This document shows positions 32,650-41,750 of a stretch of 64,000 nucleotides of DNA, one piece after another; the first letter of the stretch is position 1, and every line of letters begins with the position of its first letter. A program made the position numbers and the translations under genes. The notes beneath the pieces are model-generated. The model was not told the DNA's origin, searched no databases, and saw only the letters and a list, made by a program, of their open reading frames with translations. Source of the stretch: Dyadobacter sp. CECT 9275 (GTDB lineage: Bacteria; Bacteroidota; Bacteroidia; Cytophagales; Spirosomataceae); contig NZ_CAJRAF010000002.1 in NCBI RefSeq assembly GCF_907164905.1, positions 3,410,001-3,474,000 on the forward strand, read 5' to 3'.

Positions 32650-33402
32650 CTATTTTCTGTAGATCGTAGTAGCAGCCGACTGAGCCCCTGCCAGCAAGGT
32701 GATATCGGCTACGGTCACCCGTGCCGGAGCGTTAATGGCGTACAGGATCGCATCAGCAATATCCTCCGGCTTAAGCGGCTCAAAACCCTGGTAAACTTTT
32801 TCGGCTCGGTCTTCATCTCCCTTAAACCTGACCAGTGAAAACTCAGTTTCAACGGCTCCTGGGGCTACATTGGTAACTTTGATACCATGCTGTGTGAGTT
32901 CCAGCCGCATTCCTTCACTTAATACCTCCACCGCCGCTTTGGACGCACAATATACCGCCCCGTTGACATACGTTTGTTTCCCGGCGATTGAACTGATATT
33001 AACGATGTGGCCTTTCCCGATTTCCAGCATCAGCGGAATTACCGCTTTCGAAACATACAACAAGCCCTTTACATTCCCATCGATCATCGCATCCCAGTCG
33101 TCTGTATCCCCTTCATCAATGGTACCCAGCCCATGCGCATTCCCGGCATTATTGACCAGGATATCAATGTTTTTCCACTCATCCGGAAGGGAACCCACCA
33201 TAGCCATAACGGCCCCTTTGTCCCGTACATCGAATAAAAGCGTGGTAACCTTCACTTTCGAAGACAACCCTTTTGATACCTCGTCGAGCCTTTCCTGGCG
33301 GCGACCGCAAAGTATGAGATCAATCCCAGCGCCGGCAAATGCCTCAGCGGTTGCCTTCCCAATTCCGGAAGTTGCTCCGGTTATTAATGCTATTCTTGAC
33401 AT
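32650..33402 (-). CDS. Short-chain dehydrogenase/reductase, YdfG-like
   Basis: 250 residues, classical SDR. Cofactor motif TGATSGIG; Arg residues after beta-2 (CGRRQERL) indicate NADP; NNAGNAHGLGTIDE; catalytic S (NISSIAGK), Y-x3-K in VYCASKAAVEVL; VAPGAVETEFSLVRF. The NAHGLG and GAVETEFSLVRF words are those of the YdfG group, which oxidises serine/L-allo-threonine and related 3-hydroxy acids in the cytoplasm. Same strand as the S41 protease upstream but separated by a terminator. Confidence 0.88.
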   Translation of the reverse strand: MSRIALITGATSGIGKATAEAFAGAGIDLILCGRRQERLDEVSKGLSSKVKVTTLLFDVRDKGAVMAMVGSLPDEWKNIDILVNNAGNAHGLGTIDEGDTDDWDAMIDGNVKGLLYVSKAVIPLMLEIGKGHIVNISSIAGKQTYVNGAVYCASKAAVEVLSEGMRLELTQHGIKVTNVAPGAVETEFSLVRFKGDEDRAEKVYQGFEPLKPEDIADAILYAINAPARVTVADITLLAGAQSAATTIYRK

Positions 33403-33423
33403 TGTGACAATTTTTCAACGGTT

Positions 33424-33479
33424 ACAAACAAAAGGTACACAAGCAGGACTGTTACAAAACGGTCTCTGCCTGTGTACCT
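33424..33479 (-). terminator. Terminator of the S41 protease gene
   Basis: Arms AGGTACACA and TGTGTACCT with inner GCAG/CTGC pairing; minus-strand T-rich tail CCTTTTGTTTG. Confidence 0.6.
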
Positions 33480-33509
33480 GCAAATATCAGTCTATTTATT
33501 TTAACGAGC

Positions 33510-35204
33510 CTATTTCCTTGTGTTCAAACTACTGAAATTCCCTTCTTCAAGTTCGGAAGCCTTTCCAAAAAGTAATACTGCCCGCTGGTACACATTGTCT
33601 GTTGGATTTAACACGCGGTATACCTCGTTATTCAGGCCACCTTTTTGCTTCCTGCCCCATACATACCTTCCGATAATGGCTTTTGTCTGCGACTGAATAA
33701 CCGGTTTAGAATGGTTCAGTTCCTTTTCATTGAGCCGGATACCTGCTCTTGTAGCATCCTTTACCAGTTCTGATAGCATGGCATCAGATATCTGGAATGA
33801 ATTCAGGTACTCGTCAAATGTCTGTTTTTCCAGTTTTTTCTGATTTTCATTGGCATACCTTAAGGCATATTCCCGGATAATGTTTTTGGAGTAAAGCTCC
33901 ACCAGGTACTTACTGTTCAGCGTGGTATCCCTGGGAACAAACACATCCGGCGTGATGCCTCCACCGCCATATACGATCCGCCCTCCGTCGGTTTTATATT
34001 CCTTGGTTTTATCAAATTTGATACTATCCGCATTAAAAAGCTCTCCGCTTTCATATCTGTGCGACAGATCCTGGCTGTAATCATCTCCCTTGCCCAGTTC
34101 ATAAGGCTTTTGAATACTGCGACCGCTCGGCGTGTAATATCTTGAAATAGTAAGGCGCAGTTCAGAGCCATCCGAAAGTTTGACCGGCATTTGTACCAAG
34201 CCTTTGCCATAAGATCTCCGTCCAACGATCAGCGCCCGGTCATGATCCTGCAAAGCACCTGCCAGGATTTCCGAAGCAGAGGCACTGCCTTCATCCACCA
34301 GTACAATAACCGGCCCCTTTTCAAAATTGCCGTCTACATGCGAGCGTGTTTTACGGTCAAACCGGCTGTCTTTTCCTTCTGTATAAACCAGGAGCTTATC
34401 CCCTGAAATAAATTCATCGGCCATGCTGGTAGCGCGCTCCATATATCCGCCCGGATTTCCGCGCAGGTCCAGAATCAGCTTTTTGAGGCCATCTGCTTTC
34501 AGTGTTTTCAGCGCGGTTTTAAACTCATCAAACGTAGTCTCGGAAAAACGGCTGACCTTGATATATCCCACCTCGCTATCTACCATATAGGCCGCATCTA
34601 CCGAATAGGTCGGGATGCGGTCACGCACTACTGCAAAATCCATCTTATCGGCCAGGCCCACGCGTTCAATCGTGATTTCAACCTTGGTGCCCCGTTTACC
34701 CCGCAGCAGCTTGTATACCTGAGCATTGGTAACACCAGGGCCCGACAACGGCTCTTTGTTGACAGACATGATCCTGTCGCCGCTCAATATTCCTGCTGCC
34801 TCAGAGGGCCCCCCGCTCAGTGGCGTGACCACGTATACGGTATCATTGTAAATATTAAATTCAACTCCTATCCCGTCAAAACCCGATTCCAGCTGTGAGC
34901 GCGCTGCAGTTGCCTCTTCCGAATTGAAATAAGCAGTATGCGGATCCAGCTTTTCCAGCATTTTGGTGATCGAATAATCGACCAGTTCCTCGGTATTGAC
35001 AGAATCCACATAATTATTTTCTACCAGCATCAGCACCTCCCTGAACTTGGCATAACCTTTTGCTACGTCCGTCAGCTTTTTCCCTCCGCTGAAAAACGTA
35101 CTGCCAATGAGCATCCCTGCCACAAGGGTAATACTGACAATAATCGGCAAACGTATGGTGCCCTTCGAATTACGGATGTGCCGCTCAGGACTTTCTTGAT
35201 TCAT
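33510..35204 (-). CDS. S41 C-terminal processing protease (Prc/CtpA-like)
   Basis: 564 residues. Membrane anchor near the N-terminus (LPIIVSITLVAGMLIGSTFF); cap helices; PDZ domain about residues 105-190 (GIGVEFNIYNDTVYVVTPLSGGPSEAAGILSGDRIMSVN); catalytic core LILDLRGNPGG, VDEGSASASEILAGALQDHDRA with Ser, and RRSYGKGLVQ with the Lys of the Ser/Lys dyad. It trims or degrades periplasmic proteins. A long C-terminal helical region (~410-564) is normal for the Bacteroidota form. The 173 nt upstream hold no clear promoter. Confidence 0.93.
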   Translation of the reverse strand: MNQESPERHIRNSKGTIRLPIIVSITLVAGMLIGSTFFSGGKKLTDVAKGYAKFREVLMLVENNYVDSVNTEELVDYSITKMLEKLDPHTAYFNSEEATAARSQLESGFDGIGVEFNIYNDTVYVVTPLSGGPSEAAGILSGDRIMSVNKEPLSGPGVTNAQVYKLLRGKRGTKVEITIERVGLADKMDFAVVRDRIPTYSVDAAYMVDSEVGYIKVSRFSETTFDEFKTALKTLKADGLKKLILDLRGNPGGYMERATSMADEFISGDKLLVYTEGKDSRFDRKTRSHVDGNFEKGPVIVLVDEGSASASEILAGALQDHDRALIVGRRSYGKGLVQMPVKLSDGSELRLTISRYYTPSGRSIQKPYELGKGDDYSQDLSHRYESGELFNADSIKFDKTKEYKTDGGRIVYGGGGITPDVFVPRDTTLNSKYLVELYSKNIIREYALRYANENQKKLEKQTFDEYLNSFQISDAMLSELVKDATRAGIRLNEKELNHSKPVIQSQTKAIIGRYVWGRKQKGGLNNEVYRVLNPTDNVYQRAVLLFGKASELEEGNFSSLNTRK

Positions 35205-35377
35205 GTATCTGTCTGTTTTATAACCAGGCCCGGAAATGTTTTATCGGTTTGGGGAATAACGCATAACCGGCAATTTTCGTTGTGTCTGATATTAAATATA
35301 CACAAACGATCCAAATTTGGATTAAAGTATAAGATAAAATAATTGCGGTAAGGTGGCTTTTAACATACACCCCCTCT

Positions 35378-37327
35378 TCACAAAAACTCCTTCAACGATT
35401 CCGGATTCCGCATGGTTTCGGTATTGATGTATTTTGCCGGGTCCATGCCCATCAGTATTTTTTTGATCGGTGCTTCCATTTTTTTCCCGCTGATGGTATA
35501 GGGGATATCTTTCACCTGCTCGATGGTATCCGGTACGTGACGTGGGCTGTATCCGGTACGCAGCGCATCTTTTATACGTGCTTTCAGATCGTCGTCCAGT
35601 ACCTTATCTTTGGTCAGCACCACAAACAGGGAGATAGTCCCTCCTCCATCCGATTTTTCCAGGTATACCGCCAGGCTGTCTTTCACTTCAGGAAAACTTT
35701 CAACGGCATTATAAATTTCCGCCGTTCCTATTCTCACCCCTCCGCGGTTGAGCGTAGCGTCCGAACGGCCATAAATAATGACCGAGTTGCGGCTGGTAAT
35801 TTTAATCCAGTCGCCATGCCGCCATACCTTGGGATAAGTATCAAAATAACTGTTTTCATAACGTTCGTTAGTCTCATCTCCCCAAAAATAAATGGGCATG
35901 GACGGCATGGGTTGTGTAATTACCATTTCCCCCAACTCATCCAGCACCGGTTTCCCGTTTTCGTCAAAAGCTTCCACCTTGCATCCCAGCGTCCGGCACT
36001 GGATCTCTCCCGGGTAAACGGGTAATATGGGACACCCTCCCACAAATGCGCTGCACACATCGGTACCGCCGCTCAGAGAAATAAGCCAGACATCCTTTTT
36101 AACATATTTATAAATCCACTGAAAAGCTTCGGGGGTAAGCGGTGAGCCCGTGGATCCGATCGTTTCCAGACTTTTAAGTCGTTCAGACGCAATACTTACG
36201 CCAGCCTTCATGCATGCGATGTAATACGCTGCGCCATTGCCAAAATGCGTAATCTTTGCTGTTTCGGCCAGCGTCCACAGTACCTGCGAAGAAGGGTACA
36301 TGGGTGCGCCGTCATAGAGTACCAGCGTGGTTCCGCACAACAACGATCCAAGTGCATAATTCCACATCATCCATCCCGTTGTGGAATTCCAGAAATACCG
36401 GTCGCCCGGCTTCACATTCTGGTGCAGCGACAGCGACTTCAAGTGTTCCAGCAAACAGCCTCCAACGCTGTGGGTAATGGCTTTGGGTTTGCCCGTGGTA
36501 CCCGACGAGTATAGTATCCATATCGGGTGGTCAAACGGAACAGCTTCAAAATCAATCCCCTGATTAGGCAAATGAAGGATATCTTCCCAGGAAGTGGTCC
36601 TTTCCGGCTTGAGCTGGCCACCAATATAGGATACCTGAACGATGTCCCTAAGAGAAGTAAGCGCAGCGGATAATTCGTGATGGATTAATGACGCGTCATA
36701 TATCTTGCCGTTATAAGAATACCCGTCACTCAGAAAAAGTACCTTCGGTTCGATCTGACGAAATCTGTCAACAATACCTGCCAGCCCAAAGTCCGGCGAA
36801 CAGGAAGACCATACGGCCCCAACTGCATTGGTTGCCAGAAATGCAATGACAGCCTGCGGGCTATTGGGCAGAACAGCCGCCACGCGGTCTCCCGGTTTTA
36901 TTCCCTTTTGCCTCAGCCAGGCCGACACGGCCGCAACCTGTGCTTCCAGGGTTTCCCAGGAGATTTTTTCCAGTTCGGTTTTCTCCGACTGGAACATCAG
37001 AGCGGGCCTCTCCTTTGTTTTGTTGCGGAAAATATGTTCGGCATAATTAAGCTTGGACCGGGAAAACCACCGTGTACCGATCATTCCCGTTTGTGGACGC
37101 TGTATAACTTCGAGGTATAAATCGTGTGACTTAATATTGAAGTACTGCCAGAGGCTTTCCCAGAAATCCTCCAGGTCAGTTACCGACCATTCCCACAAAT
37201 CATGATATGAACGAAAATAAAGGCCCTTTTTTACAAAAAGCCAGTCCATATACTTCTTCAGATTGGACTGTTCCAATAAACTGCGGCCCGGCTTCCATAA
37301 CGGTTGTAACTGAATTTCCGTTGACAT
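35378..37327 (-). CDS. Acetoacetate-CoA ligase
   Basis: 649 residues from the ATG at 37327; the upstream in-frame ATG (37354) is right at the expected transcript start. ANL-superfamily adenylating enzyme: ILYSSGTTGKPKAITHS (P-loop), SGGTDVCSAFVGGCP, WRHGDWIKI, RSDATLNRGGVRIGTAEIY, and the acylation Lys in PYTISGKKMEAPIKKIL. The acetoacetyl-CoA synthetase features are the LYFRSYHDLWEWSV N-terminal domain and TGWMMWNYALGSLLCGTTLVLYDG. Activates acetoacetate, for example from ketone or amino-acid breakdown, feeding thiolase. Confidence 0.92.
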   Translation of the reverse strand: MSTEIQLQPLWKPGRSLLEQSNLKKYMDWLFVKKGLYFRSYHDLWEWSVTDLEDFWESLWQYFNIKSHDLYLEVIQRPQTGMIGTRWFSRSKLNYAEHIFRNKTKERPALMFQSEKTELEKISWETLEAQVAAVSAWLRQKGIKPGDRVAAVLPNSPQAVIAFLATNAVGAVWSSCSPDFGLAGIVDRFRQIEPKVLFLSDGYSYNGKIYDASLIHHELSAALTSLRDIVQVSYIGGQLKPERTTSWEDILHLPNQGIDFEAVPFDHPIWILYSSGTTGKPKAITHSVGGCLLEHLKSLSLHQNVKPGDRYFWNSTTGWMMWNYALGSLLCGTTLVLYDGAPMYPSSQVLWTLAETAKITHFGNGAAYYIACMKAGVSIASERLKSLETIGSTGSPLTPEAFQWIYKYVKKDVWLISLSGGTDVCSAFVGGCPILPVYPGEIQCRTLGCKVEAFDENGKPVLDELGEMVITQPMPSMPIYFWGDETNERYENSYFDTYPKVWRHGDWIKITSRNSVIIYGRSDATLNRGGVRIGTAEIYNAVESFPEVKDSLAVYLEKSDGGGTISLFVVLTKDKVLDDDLKARIKDALRTGYSPRHVPDTIEQVKDIPYTISGKKMEAPIKKILMGMDPAKYINTETMRNPESLKEFL

Positions 37328-37362
37328 ATTCTGCTCAAAAAGGGTTGAAGGCAACTAAACGA

Positions 37363-37392
37363 AAAATGTATTTAAATATTGGCTTTCTCCAA
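37363..37392 (-). promoter_or_regulatory. Candidate promoter of the acetoacetate-CoA ligase gene
   Basis: Minus strand TTG (37390-37392), 19 nt, TACATTTT (37363-37370), one mismatch in the -7. Start near 37356 fits the ATG at 37327. Confidence 0.4.
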
Positions 37393-37463
37393 TAGTATTT
37401 ATAAACGAGCGGATACAATTTTTCGGATAAAATAAAGCTGAATTATTTGACGAAAAATTACGC

Positions 37464-37471
37464 TACCTTTG
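37464..37471 (+). promoter_or_regulatory. -7 element of the pseudouridine synthase gene
   Basis: TACCTTTG, exact match; -33 position reads ATT. It implies a leader of about 110-150 nt, long for this genome. A palindrome TCTGATGATCAGA (37501-37513) lies in that leader. Confidence 0.4.
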
Positions 37472-37630
37472 CATTTTAAAACTAATGTTACACGTAGTAC
37501 TCTGATGATCAGATACGTCCGTTCAAATGTTTTAGTGGCAATACAAACATAAACATCCTGCATCCACTAATCCAATTACGCACATCATTTGTTAAGAGGA
37601 AAAAAATCCAGTAGTGATACTGCATTCCTG

Positions 37631-39175
37631 ATGAGAAAAAGAATTAACACCCCCAGAGATGCCAAGGCATCCCGCCCGGCTGCGGGCAACCAGAGTTCCT
37701 TCAGAAAAAGAAGCGGAGATGCTCCGAAGTGGGAAGTTGAAAGCCGTTTCAGCAAGCCATCCATTAAAAAATCCAGTCTGAGAACCTCAAATGCAGCTCC
37801 GGCTCCCGAAAGGCCAGCCAGGAAACCTGGCACCCGTAAAGAGGGAGACTGGAACTCGTTCCCAAGACAGGGAGAAGACAAACCGAAGCGTTACGGAAAA
37901 ACAGGCCACGCAAAGCCTTATTCCGAAGGCCGGAGCTTCGACAGACCCGACAGGGACAAGCCATTCCGTTCTTTTGAAAAATCGGATGATACGCGCAGCT
38001 TCAGGCCAAAAAGAGATACCGAAAACGGTGATCGCCCGGCATACGATGGCTCTACAACCAGAAAATTCGGAAAATCCTCTTTTGAAGCAAGAGATCGTTC
38101 CAAACCATCTTTCGGAGATAAAAAACCATACGGCAAGCCTTCATTTGATAAAAGCAGAGATACTGACAGGAAGGACTATACCGATAGACAAGAGGGTGCC
38201 GACAAACCTTTCAGAGCAAGAGAGGACAGACCGGCCTATGGAAAACCTGAGTTCAGGAGAAACGATGCAGAGAAGCGTTTCGAAAAACCATTTGAAAGAA
38301 CCTCATCGAGAGAAGACCGCCCGGCGAGGGAAGAGTCTGCCGGTAAAAGAGAGGGTAAAATCTCTGGTACAGAAAGGCGCGTCGGAAGGTTTGAAAATGC
38401 TCCGCGTTACAACCTGAGCGATTACGAAAAAAAAAACGGAGGTAAGCAGCAAAAGCAGGAGAAATCGGACTACATCAGGCTGAACCGCTACATTGCCAAC
38501 GCCGGGATATGTTCGAGACGTGAAGCAGATGATCTGATTTCTTCGGGTCAGATTTCGGTAAATGGAAAAACCGTTACCGAAATGGGTTATAAAGTGCAGT
38601 TATCGGACGTGGTAAAGTACGGCAAACGTGCCTTGAATCCAGAGAAAATGGTATACATCCTCATCAATAAACCAAAGGATTATATCACTACAACGGACGA
38701 TCCGGAAGAACGCAAAACGGTATTGGACCTTATTGAAGGAGCCTGCCAGGAAAGAGTTTATCCTGTGGGCCGCCTGGACAGAAATACCACGGGCTTGCTG
38801 TTGCTGACCAATGACGGGGAACTTGCTGAGAAACTGACACATCCGTCGAGTGGTATCAAAAAAATATATCAGGCAGAGCTGGATAAACCCATTACCAATG
38901 AGGATTTTGAATTACTTCAGCATGGGCTAGAACTGGAAGACGGTTTCATTCATCCTGATGAAGTTGGTATCGTAACACCGGATGCAATGGTGGTAGGCCT
39001 GGAAATTCACAGCGGACGTAACAGAATTGTACGTCGTATGTTTGAACATCTGGGTTATGAGGTACAAAAACTTGACAGAACTGTATTTGCAGGATTAAAT
39101 AAGAAAGATCTGCCCCGTGGAAAATGGAGATTCTTATCTGAAAAAGAGGTAATTAAGCTCAAATTTATGATGTAA
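37631..39175 (+). CDS. rluB: RluB-type pseudouridine synthase with long disordered N-terminal extension
   Basis: 514 residues from the ATG at 37631 (MRKRINTPRDAK); an ATG 14 codons earlier is possible. Residues 1 to about 280 are low-complexity: Arg, Lys, Asp, Glu, Ser, Pro and single Phe/Tyr, with recurring DKPF, GKPSF, EDRPA words. An S4 RNA-binding domain follows (YIRLNRYIANAGICSRREADDLISSGQISVNGKTV). The RsuA/RluB/E/F catalytic domain has the Asp in YPVGRLDRNTTGLLLLTNDGELAEKLTHP. Modifies a 23S rRNA uridine (U2605 in E. coli RluB). The extension could hold RNA or drive condensation; that is inference. Extended forms occur in Bacteroidota, but this one exceeds half the protein. Confidence 0.92.
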   Translation: MRKRINTPRDAKASRPAAGNQSSFRKRSGDAPKWEVESRFSKPSIKKSSLRTSNAAPAPERPARKPGTRKEGDWNSFPRQGEDKPKRYGKTGHAKPYSEGRSFDRPDRDKPFRSFEKSDDTRSFRPKRDTENGDRPAYDGSTTRKFGKSSFEARDRSKPSFGDKKPYGKPSFDKSRDTDRKDYTDRQEGADKPFRAREDRPAYGKPEFRRNDAEKRFEKPFERTSSREDRPAREESAGKREGKISGTERRVGRFENAPRYNLSDYEKKNGGKQQKQEKSDYIRLNRYIANAGICSRREADDLISSGQISVNGKTVTEMGYKVQLSDVVKYGKRALNPEKMVYILINKPKDYITTTDDPEERKTVLDLIEGACQERVYPVGRLDRNTTGLLLLTNDGELAEKLTHPSSGIKKIYQAELDKPITNEDFELLQHGLELEDGFIHPDEVGIVTPDAMVVGLEIHSGRNRIVRRMFEHLGYEVQKLDRTVFAGLNKKDLPRGKWRFLSEKEVIKLKFMM

Positions 39176-39199
39176 TTCCTTATTTCGGAGACAAGCAAC

Positions 39200-39233
39200 A
39201 AAAAAACCCAGGCTTAAACACCCGGGTTTTTTT
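39200..39233. terminator. Bidirectional terminator between rluB and the HtrA gene
   Basis: Stem of seven A-T pairs plus CCC/GGG and GG/CC around an 8-nt loop, with A-run on one side and T-run on the other; it can end both convergent transcripts. Confidence 0.8.
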
Positions 39234-39256
39234 GTAATCATTGCTTTTCAAAAATC

Positions 39257-40795
39257 CTACAATCGGAATCCGAAGGAATATACATCGTAGGGAGCATCCG
39301 GATACAATCCTTCAAACTGTACCATGGAATCCTCTTTTCCGGCCAGCGCGCTTTCAAATTCTTTTACAGAACGCACCGCTTTGCCATTCACTTTGGTAAC
39401 AATAAATCCTTCCTCTACACCGGTACGGGCCAGTTTTCCGCCTTCCACAGAAAGTACCTTCACGCCGCCCTCATGTTTGAATTTAGCCAGTTTCTGTTTT
39501 TCGCCATCGGTAAGGTTTCCGAATTGTGCTCCCAAAGAACTAAGTACTGCGGCAGACTCGTCTCTTTTTATGATATCTGATCCTCCAGTACGGTTTCTGA
39601 GCGTCACGGTTATGTCTTTCTCTTTGCCATCACGATTCACCGTCAGATTCACCTTATCGCCAGGCTTATGCAAACCTATGGATTGCTGTAATTCCGGGAT
39701 GGAATTGATTCTCAGACCATCCACTTTTACGATCACGTCCCCTTTTTCAACGCCGCCGGCTTTGGCCGCACTGTTATCAGTAAAATCACGTACGTACACC
39801 CCATCATTAACTTTCACGCCGTACTCTTCAGCTTTTCTGCTATCCAGATCGTCGAGGGAAATACCCAGGTAACCACGTTGTACATTACCGAACTTGATCA
39901 GGTCGCTGGATACCTTCTTAACAATGCTGGAAGGAACCGCAAAAGCATAACCTGCAAAACTTCCCGTGGGACTAGCAATGGCGGTGTTGATCCCGATCAA
40001 TTCACCCTTCAGGTTCACCAGAGCACCACCGCTGTTACCGGGATTGACCACGGCATCCGTTTGGATGAACGATTCCAATGGAGAATCTACGCTTGCCAGG
40101 GAGGCTGGTGTGGCGTTATTACCATATCTTCTGCTGGATCCGATAATTCCCAAACCACGGCCTTTAGCACTTACAATACCTGCTGTTACAGTTGATTCCA
40201 GATTGAATGGATTACCCACAGCAACTACCCACTCTCCTACTTTTACTGCATCAGAATTTCCAATGGTAACGGCTGGAAGATCCTTGGATTCAATTTTAAT
40301 CACGGCTATGTCCGTAGAAGGATCCGTTCCTATTACTTTGGCACGAAGCTTGGCTTTATTATGCAGGGTAACTTCAAGTTCCTGTGCTCCTTCAACCACG
40401 TGGTTGTTGGTAACGATATACCCGTCAGGAGAAATAATTACCCCTGAACCGGTTGCCTCAGCTGGCTGTGCACTACGTCCACCACCGCCTCCGAAACCAT
40501 CACCAAAAAAATCACGGAAAATATCGGGAATCTGCTGTTCTCTGGATGATGACTGACGTGACATGGTTGACTTAATGTGCACCACCGTGGGGGTAGTGGC
40601 TTCTGCAGCATACACAAAATCACCAGGAGCTCCTGCAGGCGTGCCTGTTGAAGTAAAGCGTGCGAGTGATTCCGACTGCGCCTCTTTAAATATCACATCC
40701 TTCTCACTGTCGTTACTAAGTAATTTAAAGCCCGCGAGCGTTGTTGCACTTGAAAGCAGCCCAACAAACACCAAAGCTTTCCAATTTGTTTTCAT
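39257..40795 (-). CDS. HtrA/Deg family periplasmic serine protease with two PDZ domains
   Basis: 512 residues. N-terminal anchor or signal (WKALVFVGLLSSATTLAGF). Trypsin-like domain with triad His (IVTNNHVVEGA), Asp (DPSTDIAVIKI) and Ser (VNPGNSGGALVNLKGELIGINTAI). PDZ1 (GYLGISLDDLDSRKAEEYGVKVNDGVYVRDF...) and a second PDZ at the C-terminus (GVEEGFIVTKVNGKAVRSVKEFESAL). A glycine-rich loop (GDGFGGGGGRSAQP) sits in the LA loop. Chaperone-protease for misfolded envelope proteins. Divergent region upstream leads to Hsp20, another proteostasis gene, on the same strand. Confidence 0.95.
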   Translation of the reverse strand: MKTNWKALVFVGLLSSATTLAGFKLLSNDSEKDVIFKEAQSESLARFTSTGTPAGAPGDFVYAAEATTPTVVHIKSTMSRQSSSREQQIPDIFRDFFGDGFGGGGGRSAQPAEATGSGVIISPDGYIVTNNHVVEGAQELEVTLHNKAKLRAKVIGTDPSTDIAVIKIESKDLPAVTIGNSDAVKVGEWVVAVGNPFNLESTVTAGIVSAKGRGLGIIGSSRRYGNNATPASLASVDSPLESFIQTDAVVNPGNSGGALVNLKGELIGINTAIASPTGSFAGYAFAVPSSIVKKVSSDLIKFGNVQRGYLGISLDDLDSRKAEEYGVKVNDGVYVRDFTDNSAAKAGGVEKGDVIVKVDGLRINSIPELQQSIGLHKPGDKVNLTVNRDGKEKDITVTLRNRTGGSDIIKRDESAAVLSSLGAQFGNLTDGEKQKLAKFKHEGGVKVLSVEGGKLARTGVEEGFIVTKVNGKAVRSVKEFESALAGKEDSMVQFEGLYPDAPYDVYSFGFRL

Positions 40796-40887
40796 ATCTA
40801 TCCTTTGGGGTTTAAATTTTTATGAATGGATAACGCTAACAACCTTCTGATTTATTCCCGGCCTTGTGCCGTTTTAACATAATTTAA

Positions 40888-40916
40888 CAAAGATATCAGT
40901 TCAAAGAACATGCCAA
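40888..40916 (-). promoter_or_regulatory. Promoter of the HtrA gene
   Basis: Minus strand TTG (40914-40916), 18 nt, TATCTTTG (40888-40895); exact -7, spacer one nt short of the usual range. Leader about 85 nt. Confidence 0.45.
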
Positions 40917-40976
40917 AAACAGGGTCATAAAATTAATATTTAGTCATCATAAAACAATGCGTTGGCCGATGGGCAT

Positions 40977-41010
40977 AAAAAAGGGCGTTATCACCTAAAA
41001 TAACGCCCTT
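40977..41010 (-). terminator. Terminator of the Hsp20 gene
   Basis: 11-bp perfect stem AAGGGCGTTAT / ATAACGCCCTT with an 8-nt loop; T-run on the minus strand; 17 nt after the Hsp20 stop. Confidence 0.8.
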
Positions 41011-41026
41011 CGGAATTTTCGGTTGA

Positions 41027-41458
41027 TCAGGCAACTTCAATTTCACGCGCAGGCTTTTCCTTTGCTTCCTCCCTTTTGGGCAAAACAATACTCAGAACGC
41101 CGTCAGAATAGTTGGCAACTATTTTTTCACCATCCACAGTATTGGGTAAAGTGAAAGTCCTCTGGAAGGAAGAATATTTGAATTCCCGACGGGTGTACCT
41201 TTCATTGTTCTCTTCTTCTTTCTGCTCTTTATGCGCAGAAATCGTCAGCTGATCTTTCACCAGATTAAGCTTGAAATCAGTTTTCTGAAGACCCGGTGCT
41301 GCCAACTCTATTTTAAATCCTTCTTTATTTTCCACAACATTAACTGCAGGAACACTTCCCGAGAATGCGGGCGTATTAAATTCTTGCAATAAATCCTTAC
41401 CAAAAAAACCGTTCAAATAAGAAGGTGTTGCGAAATGGGTTTTAACTAAAGTGCTCAT
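41027..41458 (-). CDS. Small heat-shock protein, Hsp20/IbpA family
   Basis: 143 residues. Alpha-crystallin domain about residues 35-130: VNVVENKEGFKIELAAPGLQKTDFKLNLVKDQLTISAHKE, REFKYSSFQRTFTLPNTVDGEKIVANYSDGVLSIVLPKREE with the A-x-x-x-x-G-V-L-x-I signature, and a short C-terminal tail (KPAREIEVA) with an I-x-V motif for oligomerisation. ATP-independent holdase. Monocistronic; no sigma-32-like promoter or CIRCE element was recognised upstream. Confidence 0.95.
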   Translation of the reverse strand: MSTLVKTHFATPSYLNGFFGKDLLQEFNTPAFSGSVPAVNVVENKEGFKIELAAPGLQKTDFKLNLVKDQLTISAHKEQKEEENNERYTRREFKYSSFQRTFTLPNTVDGEKIVANYSDGVLSIVLPKREEAKEKPAREIEVA

Positions 41459-41665
41459 GGTTTTTATATTTTGTGTTTTTTAGATTAATGTTTTGTACCA
41501 GTCCGGTATGCTTTCAGTATAACAACTTTTATTCCCAGGCCGCCCAGCTCAAAAAATTACAGACAAAATGGCGCATTGTTTGCTTTTTGCTCCATATTTG
41601 TGTCATTTTGTCGCTTTTTTACCTGTAACTGTCAGACATCATGTTTCATTAAGCCAAGGATAGCC

Positions 41666-41701
41666 TGTTCACAACATTTTTTGGAGTGTTCACAACATTT
41701 T
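41666..41701 (+). repeat. Two 15-bp direct repeats, 21 bp apart, upstream of the LytS/LytTR operon
   Basis: TGTTCACAACATTTT at 41666-41680 and again, identical, at 41687-41701. The 21-bp period (two helical turns) is the arrangement LytTR-domain regulators bind. The second copy ends 24 bp before the -7 element, where a -33 box would be. Confidence 0.6.
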
Positions 41702-41725
41702 CAGCCGCCCGGTACCTGAGTGTTT

Positions 41726-41733
41726 TAGCTTTG
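41726..41733 (+). promoter_or_regulatory. -7 element of the LytS/LytTR operon
   Basis: TAGCTTTG, exact match, with no TTG at -33. Together with the direct repeats just upstream this looks like an activator-dependent promoter; start near 41740, ATG at 41751. Confidence 0.45.
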
Positions 41734-41750
41734 ATCAAAAATAAAAGCTC

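Noticed and set aside
37388..37400. AATAGTAT half-site of the fatty-acid operator upstream of the acetoacetate-CoA ligase gene
   Set aside because: Only eight bases match; the GC core and the second arm are absent.
37501..37513. Palindrome TCTGATGATCAGA resembling the GntR operator
   Set aside because: Shares the word TCTGATGAT but the arms are differently placed, and there is no sign the pseudouridine synthase is under that regulator.
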